Source: Archilochus colubris (taxonomy: Eukaryota > Chordata > Aves > Apodiformes > Trochilidae). Taken from it: a stretch of DNA of 64,000 nt. Location of the stretch: the NCBI GenBank assembly GCA_023079485.1, contig CM041104.1, positions 187,676-251,675 of the forward strand, given 5' to 3'. A program made the position numbers and the translations under genes. Below the pieces are notes generated by a model, which was given only the letters and a program-made list of their open reading frames with translations, was not told the origin of the DNA and made no database searches. Positions 10,901 through 22,900 of the stretch are shown here, piece after piece; within the stretch, counting starts at the first letter, position 1; every line of letters begins with the position of its first letter.

Positions 10901-13900
10901 GAAAGGACTGGCAAGGTGGCACGGGGAGGTCAAGGCAAGAGAATCCACATGACGCAGAAAGGCTGAATGCTCCACAGGAGCATCTATCAGATGAGGTCAA
11001 CGCCTTTCCTTCACAACATGATCAGACTGGACCAGTCACCTCTGCCTTGCCTGTGGTGTCCTAACACGCCCCCAAGGCTGTGGCACAGACCAGGATCCAG
11101 GCTGCCTTCACTCCCCTGAGCACCATGAACTTCCTCTCTCATGTCCAAAATAAGAGTCCAGCAATGCTACCACATCAGCCAGGTCAAATATTTCCAATTC
11201 CTATTGCATTTCTCACCAACACACAGGAGAACTGAGGATCCTGAACTGCAGAAGCCCTGCACAAAAGCACATGGACATAACTCTTCTGCTGCTGGTGCCA
11301 GAAACCTGTTCCTGAGGGGTTAAGTGGGGAGGGTCTTGAACTCTACATGGTTTTCTGGTTCCTCTATGCCATAGCTAACCCACCAGCCCCATCCCAGAGC
11401 TGTGTCTGCCTGGGACTGCTAGCACAGCCATGGCTGACCAGGAGGGGAAGGCACATGGGGAGGATGCTCTGCTCCTCAGCACAGTCCTGGGCTTGTGCTG
11501 GAGTGGGTGAACAGAGTGGCCACAGACCCCACCCCTGGGTGAGCAGAGCCCTCCACCCCTCAGCCATGCTGCCAATGGGGTTTCATCCCTGCTGGAAAAT
11601 TAATCTTTTTCTGCCAGAGGAAGTGGATGGCAGTGAAGCTGTTGGAGCTCTGCCTCCTCTCCAGGCTCTTCCCAACAAAGCATCCCACCTGCTCCCACAA
11701 GCCTTCCTTCTCTACAAAAGAGGTAGGGACCCCAGGAAGAGACCCTTCCCTCCCCCTGCCCATTCCTTCATCTCCACACTCCCAAGGCGAAAGGCACCAA
11801 AATCCCCACTCTGTGCTTGCCTATACACATCCCCTGCTTACCAAGGCACAACCCACCCAAACCTGCCCAGGACAAGCCTGAGAAAGAAAGGTGAGGAACA
11901 TGAGTGAGGGAGCAAGTCCCCCCTGAGGCATGGCAGAAAGGGGACATTGTTCACCCACCACATTGCCAGGCACAGCCCCCCTCATCCTGGAAGCTGCTCC
12001 AAATCCAGATGCTGTCCCCTCTGCCTCTACACAGGGGGAACTTTCCACAGCAAGCAGCCTCTGCAGCCACCTGGATCCACTTAACAAGGTGCTCCCACCC
12101 TGCTGCATCCTTCCTGACCCCCACCAGGGCTGGCTGGGTGCCCCCCAGCCTCAATATATGGGCACGGCTCCTTGTAGGGGGCTGGATGTTTCAGCCACAT
12201 TGCTGCCCTTCAACGGGCTGGGAGAAACCCCAGCATCCCCCCAGCCCTGAACACACACCCTGAGAAGGGCCTAACCCTGAGTCTAGCCCCAGGAGCAGGC
12301 AGCTGACACTGTGTCACAGCTGCAGGGCACAAGCTCAGCCTGTCCCCAGCCTGGCAGCTCAGCCCTGCACAGCCCTTACACCCCCAGAAAACACAGCCAC
12401 AAGCACCACTCTGGGCTGCCAACCCCAGAACCCAACCACCAACCCAGGGCAGGCCATGCTGGGAGGGGACTCAGCTCTGAAGCTCACCATGCAGAGCACT
12501 CCTCACCCTCCCAGCCACAGAACACCCCAGAACACCCCACAGGGGCAGAGGAGGATCCCACACAGACACATCAGGATTTCAGCTGAGTGCTGCATGCCCT
12601 GAGCCAGCTGCCTCCTGTCTATTGCCTCATCAAACACAGTGTGCCCAGGGGAATGCACTAGAGAGAGGGCTGGAAATAACCACCTCAAGAGAGTCCCAAA
12701 AGCTGTTTCACCCTTCTGCATCCATTTGGAAAATGTCACACCAGGGCAGGGAATCAGCAGTGGCCCCAACCACATGGTTGAACCATTTAATGTATTTCAG
12801 ATGCCAAGGACCTGAGGAGGGTCTGGCCACTGCTTTTTTGGGACTGTTTTTAGCCCACCACACTGCACTGCAGACCTCTGCTCTGCAGCACAGAGGCAGG
12901 GGGGCTCACAAAGCAGGAGGCTGACTGCACTAATGAGCAGCCTCCAATCTGCCTCCCATCAGTACAAGCTGCAGAGAGAGCATTCACCACAGGGATGAAC
13001 TCAGCCCATGGCTGGAAGTCAGTGAATTTCATTTTCTACCTTCTTGCTGTTGCCCACATCATCCCTCCTGCCCCCCAGCAGACAGTTTTTGTGGCTGTGA
13101 GCACAGGCTGAGCTGTGCAGAAGCTGCTGGGTCAGGCCAGAGCTGTTTCAGTCCTGGAGTCCCCCTGTGTGGAAAAACTCTTGCTTTGGCTCAGAGACAC
13201 AACACACAGCTTATCAGAAACAGCATCCTCAGGCAGGACCCTGCAAGTAGTCTGCAAGGAGCTATTGAAATGACAGCTGCCAGAGCTCATTGTGAGGAAG
13301 ATGATACCTCCAGAGCTCAACCCTCCTCCTCCAGCACCCTGCAGGCTGTGCTGCTGTGGCACATGGAGACAACTGAAAGAATGCAGAGGCAGCCCTAGGA
13401 GGCACCACATCTGCTGCCTGCAACACCAACATTTAACACTAACCCAGCACCTGAGATCACAGCCCCTGTTACCCCCCCTGCCCTCCCATGGTCCCATCCC
13501 TACCAGCTTGGTCTTGTCCATGGCTGCCAGGACCGCAGCGTTGAGGGCTTCCAGGGCAGAAAACACATTCCTGTATTCTCCAAGATATGCTGAGAAATAA
13601 TCTGAAGCAGAAGAGAAGGCCATGCTGAGCTTCCCCAGCATCTCCAACTCTGCTTGCCCTGCACCTCCTGCTTCCCACACCCAGCCCAGCACTGCAGGGG
13701 CACATGTGCATCCCTCTCCAGAGCCATGTTCCCCCTTCAGCCAAAATGAAGCCCATTTCTATCCCCAGGGACAAAATGTCCTCTCACCTTGGGAAAAGCA
13801 TGGATGATACCCTCTGTGCTGGGATTCAGGGACTGTCAATGCCACTTGATTGCCTGGTCCCCCCCAGGTCAGACATGCACAAAGTCCCATCACAAACCTT

Positions 13901-16900
13901 CATGAGAAGAAACCCTCCAAGGCAGGAATATCCCTCTACTTACCACACAATTTCTCTGTGTCCACGTTACTGCAAGAAATAGAGGAACAAGGTCTCGTTA
14001 GACAGTGAGGATGGTATGGGAGAAACAATTGCAGTGAGTAGGGTCTTGAGCACCAGAGGATTTACTAGTCCTACCTTATATTTTCAAAAGCTCTATTAAA
14101 AAAATACAAAGCTGCACAAAGAGCTTTTTATTATAAAAGCTGCCAGCAGCTCTGGAGCCATGCCCAGCACCTGCAGCACCCAGGCAGAGCTGCAGAGCAT
14201 CACCTCTGCTTCAGGGGCTGGAGGAGCAAGCAAAGGTTCACCAATATCTCCTGGAAAAACATCTGTGAGAAGGATGGGCTGGGATGGGGTCAAGGGAGGC
14301 AGGCACCACCATGAGCTGGCATCCTGGGCTGGCAGATGGATGGGCTTCCAAACCCTGGAGCTGAGGAGCCACAGAAGATGCTTCTTCAACCCAACCTCTT
14401 CTCCCAAAGGTGGGAAGCATCCAGCCAGGGCTCCCTCCTCACGCCTCCCTTGGCCTGAGCCCAGGTTCCCCCTCTTCCCTGCACCATGGCATCAGGCACC
14501 CTTATCTCCCACTCATCTGCTCCTCCCCTTCCTGCCTCCAGAACCTGAGTGATGTGGGACTGCCTTCAGGGTCCCAGGGCAGGGGCTGAATGGCTTCACA
14601 GCCCACCAGAGGGACTGTTCTTGCTGTGAAAGCCACTGAAGCAGGGAGCAGGGTCCAAAAACCTGGAGGCAGGGGCCATTTCCTCACTCCTCTCAGTAAC
14701 AGAGAGCAATGCACTGGAGAATCAATGCTGGCATCCCTGCAGGGCTTGGGCAGGGCCCTCCAGTTGCTGATAAAGGCACTGCTGGGGTGGGGAGAAAGGA
14801 AACATCCAGAAACAGCTACATGTTTTGGGGAGGGGATGTCAAGCAGAACCCTATGTTCACATGAAGCTGTCAGATCTCCTCAGGTGGCAAAATCCTCCGA
14901 GGCAGAGCAGAGGCTATGGCCAGCATCACCTGCAGGGAAATGCCCCAAATCAACCTCTGCTCCAGACATTCTGCTGTCTCCAAATCCCCTAAATGATTAC
15001 AACCATTGGCACTGATTGGGAAAGTGGAGGAGAGCATGAAAGAGAGTTTGCTAAGTGTTATACAAGGGAACTGGTGACACCTGGAGCTTGCTGGTTTCCA
15101 AGCAGGAGGCTGGCTGCAGTGCTGCTGCCCTGGGTGGTCAAACCACAGCCATATAGCCCTGTCCAGCCTCTGACACTGCTCACAGGGGCAAAAACACCCT
15201 GAAGTAAAATTAAAGGAGAGTGTGCAGGGTCCAAAACATCAGGTCAGGAACAGGTGTAATAATTTCAGCAAAACCTTCCTACAGCTTTCCCACCCCCCAG
15301 ACATCAAAGGCTGGCTTGTGTCTTTCTGCTGGGCTTCCACTTTGTGTACTTTAATAACAGACTGCTTCAAATAATAAAAATACTTTGGTGCAAGACATCA
15401 TCACCAGCCCATGGCAGGGGGACTGCAGACCCCTCTGCTAAGCTAACTGCATCAGGCTCTGGAGAAAGGCAGTTTTAGGAAGTGATTTGGCCCATCTATT
15501 TTAAACACGTACCACAGGAGCCGATTGAGGCAGGGCTCTGGCACACTGTCCTGGCACTGCAGAGTTTTTTAAAGCAAATTAAAAAGACAGTATTTCCCTT
15601 GAGACAAAATACAGAAAAATCAGAAAAACCACAGCCCCTTCTTCTGCCAGCTCCACTCCATCAAACTTTGCTGATCCCACCTCTGAGCAGCCCTGTGCAC
15701 CCAGCCCCACCTCTGCTAGATCAACTGACTGGGATTTGAAGCACAAATTACAATTGGCAAAATGTCTTGCTCATTCCTAGGTTTTTTTCCCACTTATTTC
15801 TGAAAGCTGCCTAGAGACTGCAGAGCTCTGCACTGCTGCACTGCCATGAGTCCCTGGCACCACAGCATCTGCATCACTACTTGTTAGACCCATACCCCAG
15901 AGTAAGAACTGCAGTCACTGGTTCCCATCCAGGAGATGGGCAAAATAAAAATCACAAAAGACATATGGACATGACAGAACAAAACACACGGTGAAACACC
16001 TAAAGTATGCACTACTCAGGCATTTGCATCTGTCCCCAGGGAGAACCTGAGACTGGTTTCACCAGGAAGGAGGGGGCATGAGCTCAGCCCACTGCCTGTC
16101 TCCATCTCAGGTCTAATCAACACCAACCTTCTAAGGAGAGGCCAGGGGTTATTAAGAACTCTTTCTATCATGACTGCTGCTTAAAAGCAAACGTCTTAAA
16201 TCACTAAAGCATCAAACAGTTAAACATTGAATTCACCAGCAAGATCTTGTGGCAAAACTCAGCCCTCTAGAAGCTGTCCAGTGGAAGATCTGCTCCCTCC
16301 CCAACACAGCCACCTTCCCCCATCTTCCACACCCGCAGGGTGCAGCAAGGGGCAGGACAGAGCACAGCAAACAAGCCACAGGACACACGGTTCCACTTCC
16401 ACACCAGGAGAACTACTCATACCAGAAACCAGAAGGAGCTGATGTAAAAGAACCTGCATGTCAAATCCTGAGCCATTTTGCAGGGCTTTGCTCCATTCCC
16501 CTCCCTGCCAACCTCTCCCCCACTCCAAGAGAAGAGCCATCCTCTGCTTCCAAAGCACTCATCCTGAGACTCTCTACATTCCCACATAGCTGTATTTTGA
16601 CTGTGCTCAAACCACTGATTAACTGTAATTAAGCTTGAAGTGATGAAGTGATCTTGTCATCATTATGCAATTGGGATTTTGTCAGCATGTGCCTGGAATT
16701 TATGCAAGAAAACAACAATCACCTTCAGCAAAGCAGATGGGATATTTTTATTATTATTTTTATCATTTATCATGTTGGGAACCTCTGCTGCCATCACAGA
16801 TCTGTTTCCAAACCTTTCCAGTGTGACCCAGTGTGTTTTACTCATCCTCTATCACTCATAGACAGGCTGTGGCTCTGAGTCTGTCTAGAGAGAGGGAAAG

Positions 16901-19900
16901 CTCAGACAAGACCCTTCTTCGACAGAATCAAAAGTTTGAAGTTATTTGCACTGACAGTTTTTAAAAACCACCAGGTCAGCAGTCCCACCTCTGTCACTTG
17001 TGCCTCAAGGACAGAGCCACGGGCTCTAGGCAGTCTGTACTCCATTCCTGACACCACCCCCTGACCTTACATTTAAAAAGAAAGGAAGAGTTGCCAGACC
17101 TTATTTTGCCAAATTTGGCAAGACAGAAAGACACATGAGGTCCACCCAAAACTTCCTCGGGCAGGTTTTGCAGTGCCTTGCAAAGAGCATGCAACCTAAA
17201 CACAACGATGCTCAGTCCAAGGCCCTTTGGAACCAACTCCCCATTCAGCTGTCCCCACGAGACCCTGGGATCTGCTGGGCTGCACACACACAGCACTGGA
17301 TCTCTCCAGTCACTTCTCTCACACAGCAGTTCCAGGGGGTGAAAATGCACTTTTCCTGGAAGATGAATCTTTCTGTTCTGCACCACTGCCAGGACTGACG
17401 TGGGGCTTTCTGACAAGCTAAAGGAAATGGTGGACATAGTTGTTGTACCAACCAAATTGCTGAATTTGGTTTCAACATATTCTTTTTAAATGTCAAAGAA
17501 TTTGAGCAAGGAGGTAGTCTAAAGACAAAATTGAACCATTTTCAGAAATGCAATTAAAAAAAAAAAAGGCTATGGGACATTAAAGAAGCACACCAGATCT
17601 GTTTGTAGAGCTTGTAGTTGCTTTCTGGCTTTGTAATACTTTGAGTATTACCTCAGATAATAACTCTTGAATCTGGCAGTAAATTTCAGCCTTCTCTCTA
17701 AAATATTAAGTTCCTGCAAGCACAAGGCAAGTAGGCAGCTGGGAGGAGAGCTCTGGGTCAGGATCAGAGCAGGGGCAGAATCAGAGCAGAATGCCTCTTA
17801 CCAAACAAGGTGAGCACCAGGCTCCCTTTCCAGGAGGTGCCACCTCCTCCTCCTGCCCCAGGAGCTGGTGATGAAGCTGGTGTCACCTTCTGTGTCCTGT
17901 CCCACTCCCACCAGCTTTCTCTGAGGCTGTCCCATGCACACATGGACTATGTCCCAGCCAGGGACAAACAAGAACCTCTCCTCAGGGCTGGATTTCCCCT
18001 TCTGCTCCTGCAGAAACAAGGGCACAGGAGGAATTGTGTCTCCTACATTTGCTCCAAGTGACTGAATGCAGAAATGTGGAAACCAGCTCTGTCCACAGGG
18101 TCCCTTCTCAAAGATCAAGGACCCAACACACTGCTAATGGATGTCACGAGCTCAGTGCTGCAACTGCCACGTTGTCATAGCTACCTCACTGTCATCACAG
18201 GTAAGGAGGGATGGAGAACACCACTGCAAACATGACTGCAGCCAGGGCTGTGCAGGGCTCTCAGAGAGCCCCTGCTTGCACAGAACCCTGCAGTCAGTCT
18301 TGTTTATCTGCTCTGGACAGAAAAAAGAAACCCAACCTGAAAGCAGTGGTAAACCAGGAGATCTTTACCATGCAGTGACGGGCACAGTTAAAACTCTCTG
18401 CTTTGCTGCACCCCATGTTTTCCAGCAGTATTATATGGCCAAAATGAGTGAGAGAAAAGAAGCATTTGCAGAGGAAAAGGAACAAGTCACGGCCAACTCC
18501 CTGTGGTCACAGCCCAAAGAGACAGAGGGATTTTCAGGGAACAGCTCTTGTTGCCCACATCCAACAAGCACAACCAGCAGGACAGGTAGCAATGGGCAGC
18601 CAGGCTTAAAATAAAATGGTATCAGGGACTGTACACACCAGTCCACTCCTCTGGACTTTCACAAATACAGAGACATCACCTAAACCCACCACCCTGACAC
18701 TTGGCAGGAATCAATCATCCCCACTCCCTTAGTCCTGAGTGGACGGTGTGGGGACTTGCAGCCAGGGACCACTGAGTATCCACTCTCGGTGGCATTTGGT
18801 GGCTGCTGGTATCTTGGCATGGCACAGGCCCTCTGTGCTGCTGCCCTGGCTCCCTGCAAAGCCCTGGGACCAGCATGTGCAGCTGAGTTACCTCTCTGAG
18901 TTACCTCTCCTTGGGCAGGACCTGCACAAGCTCTGCCCTAGCCCAGGGCATCAGAAAGGGGCTGGAGATGTTTCCTGGGGTGCCAGGGAAGTGGCAGGAG
19001 CCAGAGCTGAGCCTGCAGCACAAGACCAGGAGGAAGCGGCAGTCACCTTCTCCCCAGGCAGCACTCTCCTGTTTGGATGGGCAGCCTCCAGACATTCAAA
19101 TACCAACAGGCAGCTTCCAGTGCCAACACACACAGGGCAGAGGGACCCCAGCAAGGCCACAGTGATATCTGAAAGCCTGGGATGAGAAACCCAGCCAAGC
19201 ACAACAGACTCCTCTAGCTGTCTAGAGTTGAGTCAAGAGGTGAGTAGAGGGCTAAGTGCAATTACTTCTGTTCTTTGGGGTCTGCTTGTTTGAAAGCAGG
19301 TGGCCTAAATGCAGTTACACTCCCAGAGCCCACTCGTGGTGAAAAGCAGCTCTTACCCAAGTGAAAAGCTGTTCCCTGTGAGAGCAGTGGAGAAGCCTGT
19401 GACTACACAGTCTATGTGTGCATCATCCTCACACCACCACATACTCCTGCAGACACACAACCTGCTCCACAGAGCTGCATATTTCTGGACTACATTTGTC
19501 AAACTAAGATGATGTGGTGTGATTTGAAATGGATGCTTACTTTTACAGAACCCCAGTAAACCTGATAATGACTGTTCTCAAAATGTCTGGCTTCTCTCAC
19601 CACCAGTGCTGATTGGTGTTCAATGGGTTCTAAGATCTACATGTTATAAGAGGTAGGTTTATCTCACCCTGACTATTTATTGCACCCGCCTCCAAATGTC
19701 CTCCATCTCCAGTCAAGCATTTTCTTCTCCTCCTTCATCTCCTCTCCTCTGTGCCACCACAGTACTTACTCTGAATGACATCTGTCAATGCCACTGAACA
19801 ACTCCCACAGCTCCTCTGAGCTCAGGATCCCATCAGCAAAATAGTTCTTGAACTCCTCGAATGACAGTTTCCCATCATCTGCATTTAAATAAAAGGGAAA

Positions 19901-22900
19901 AATAATTACATATCTGCAGAAAGAGGCACACAGGCCACAGCAAGCCTCCCAGCAGCCTCTCTGCTGGGAGTGTGGGATGGTTGGGAGTGTGGTGCATAAC
20001 AATGAGAGCAATAGATCTCATTCAGGGTCCTACCACTCCCTGTCAAAAACCCAGGAGCACTGGCAAGCAGGGCCCCTTCCAAAAGAACCCCTCTGCCAGG
20101 TTTGCAGAAATGCATGGGGACTCTGCACTTGGATGACTGTAGAGCCCATTACAAAGAGGACACTGTGAGGACAGTACCAAGCTTTTGTGGAAAGATTTCC
20201 CCATTGACTCAAGAGCTTTTTCCTTCCTCTCTGTGCAAGACTTCAGGTCCTGGGCTGCATTTTGATCTGCAGCAAAAGTGCTTCCTGAAGCCTGAAATCT
20301 ACCACAGAGAAGAGCACAAGAGGAAGAAGGAAGGCTCAGAGTAACAACTTCTAATTTTGGACTTCTTGGTTTATGGGTGCCAATTGAAAACTGGGTAGCA
20401 GAACCTAATTTTCAAACACCCAGGCCCCATCAGGCACACAGAAACACGACCACCCAAACAGGGGCACATGTAAGCCCCAGACTGAGAGCAGAGACTGAAT
20501 AAATCTTGTAAGGGGCAGAGAAACAGTCTGATGGCCCCTGGGCTACTGCTGCACAGCTTTGGTTTTGCTTTCCTGCCTCACTGTGAGCAGTGCAGCCAAG
20601 AGACCTTGTGTGTGTGGGCAGGAGGAGGGCTCCAGAGAGGCTCTGTCCTGTGTGACAGAGGAAATTACCAGAGGAAATGGATGGAAGCTGCACCAGGGGA
20701 GGTCTAGGCTGGATGTTAGGAACCATTTTTTCACTGATAGGGTTGCCAGGCATTGGAATGGCCCATGATAGTGGTGGAGTCACCATCCCTGGAGGCATTT
20801 AAAAGGTGTTTGGACCTGGTTCTTAAGGACATGGTTTAGTAATTAAATTATGGTGTTAGTCAAAGGTTGGACTGGGCCTTGGGATCTTGAAGGTCTCCTC
20901 CAACCTAAACATTCTGTGATTTTGTGGTGCATGGACAGAGAACTGGGGAGCCCACCTCCCCAGGTTTTTTCTCCAGTGCCTTTTTCTCTTCCAGGAAAGA
21001 GGAGAAAAGCATCTTGCAACCAGAGAGCTGTTTGCCCTTTTCCTCTTCCAGCCAAACCCTCCAGCAGGGATGGGCTGTGCTGCTTTGCCCAGAGCCAGGG
21101 AGGGAGGGGGAAGCAGCAGCAGGAACAAAGCACTCACCATTCTTGTCAGCTCGACGGAAAATCTGCAAAAGAAAACACAACAGGGTTTAGTGAGACAGCA
21201 AGGAGGGCAGCACATGGCACTGCCACCACAGGAGAAACACCTCCCAGAGCCACAGAGAAGACCCCACAGCTAGGGCTGCACAGCCTGTTCAGCCTTTGCA
21301 AACAACTGAAACCATTTCTTGTCACTGCCTGCTCAAGCCCAGCACTCATGAGCAGAGAACACAGAGGGAGATGAAGCAGAAAGGGCTTTGCTACACCCTT
21401 GTGATGGGAAGTGTTTAATTTTTCAGACCCTTAAAATGAAAGGACATGAAGCACAAAACCACTCCATGATGGGAGCACTTTGTGCACCACCGCTGATGCT
21501 TCAACCATCTTCAGCTCCTATCCTGTACTTTGCCATCCCCTTTCACAACAATCCTTCCTGCAACATCTCAACATGCACAGCAGCTGTAATTAATAATTAA
21601 TGAATTAATTAATAAGCAACTAATTCTGCCTCAGAGAACAGCTGGAGAGCTGCTCCAATTCAGGATCTCAGCCCAGGTTTCCAACCATGAGGCTTCTGCC
21701 TGTGGCCCAGCTGTGCCTTTTTACCCCTGCCCGGCTCCTCTTTCACCAACAACAATCAGGAGGCATGGAGATCACTCCAGTGAGGGCCAGCATCACTCCC
21801 AAAACCTGAGAGCATCTTACCAGACCAAACAGTACAAGGTTTTCACCAGCACGTCCTAACAGAGCTGACACAAAGTTGTGTGTGTGGCAACCTTCTTTTT
21901 AATCATCCTTTTTATTCATCGTGGTTGATGGAGCAATCTGAAGGTCTGAGGAAAGACCAGGAACTAAAAATGGCAGGAAAAGGAGAAAGGGGACTTGGCT
22001 ATAGTGTTTTCCATGCATTTGCAAATAAAAGACTGCTGATAAAATCATCCCCAGACCAGCTCTGCACTCTGATGCTGGTTCCAGCAGGGAGCTCCCTGGT
22101 TCTTCTGCATGGCTGAAATTGGGAGCAGGGACACCTCCTCAGGGGATGCTCCTCAGAGCAAGGTAGGCTCCACCTGAGCTGCTGCAAGCCCTGAGCTGAC
22201 CAGTATTAGATAACCATCCCTGCAGGACACAGGCTTCCAGCTGGCCAGGCTGCTCCCCTTGCAGGAAAGCAGGGCAGGAGCTCTCTGAACACCCTGCAGG
22301 GTTCACTGGAAGCACTTTGGAGCTTCATCACCACCAGCTGAGACAAGAACCTGCAGCTTCCCCACACTGGGGATTTCTTTGGATTTTAAAGCAAAACTTT
22401 CTGCAGGCCAAAGGCTTCATTTGAGCATCAGGGGGTCTCAGGGCTACACACACCAGATGCAGGGACAGCTCTGCTGGGTCCCACCAGCCTGTGCCACCCT
22501 GTCAGCTCCCTGCCTCTGGCATGCCACTGCCCATCAAGGCAAAAACTCAATACTGCAGAGCTCTCTCTCATCAGAGGGACACTTGGCTCACACAATGACA
22601 TCTCTATGACTCCAAATGTCACCTAAGCCAGGTAGCTCATCCCAAAGGCAGTCAAGTGTCACCCAGACACTTAAGAAACGCAGACTCAAGCAAGCGCAGA
22701 TGACATCTCCAACTCCCAGGTTGGCCTTGCTCGGTGGGAAGGAGCTATTTTGGGGGGATCTAACAGGGCTGAGAAGGTCTTAAATCCCATGTGAATCCAT
22801 CCTGGCATCAGCATGAACCTCAGCAAGCAGAGCAGATGCCTCTCCCTCAGACAGGAGATCCCGTGCTCCAGCAGTGCAGTGGCAAACCCTTCCAGAGCAC

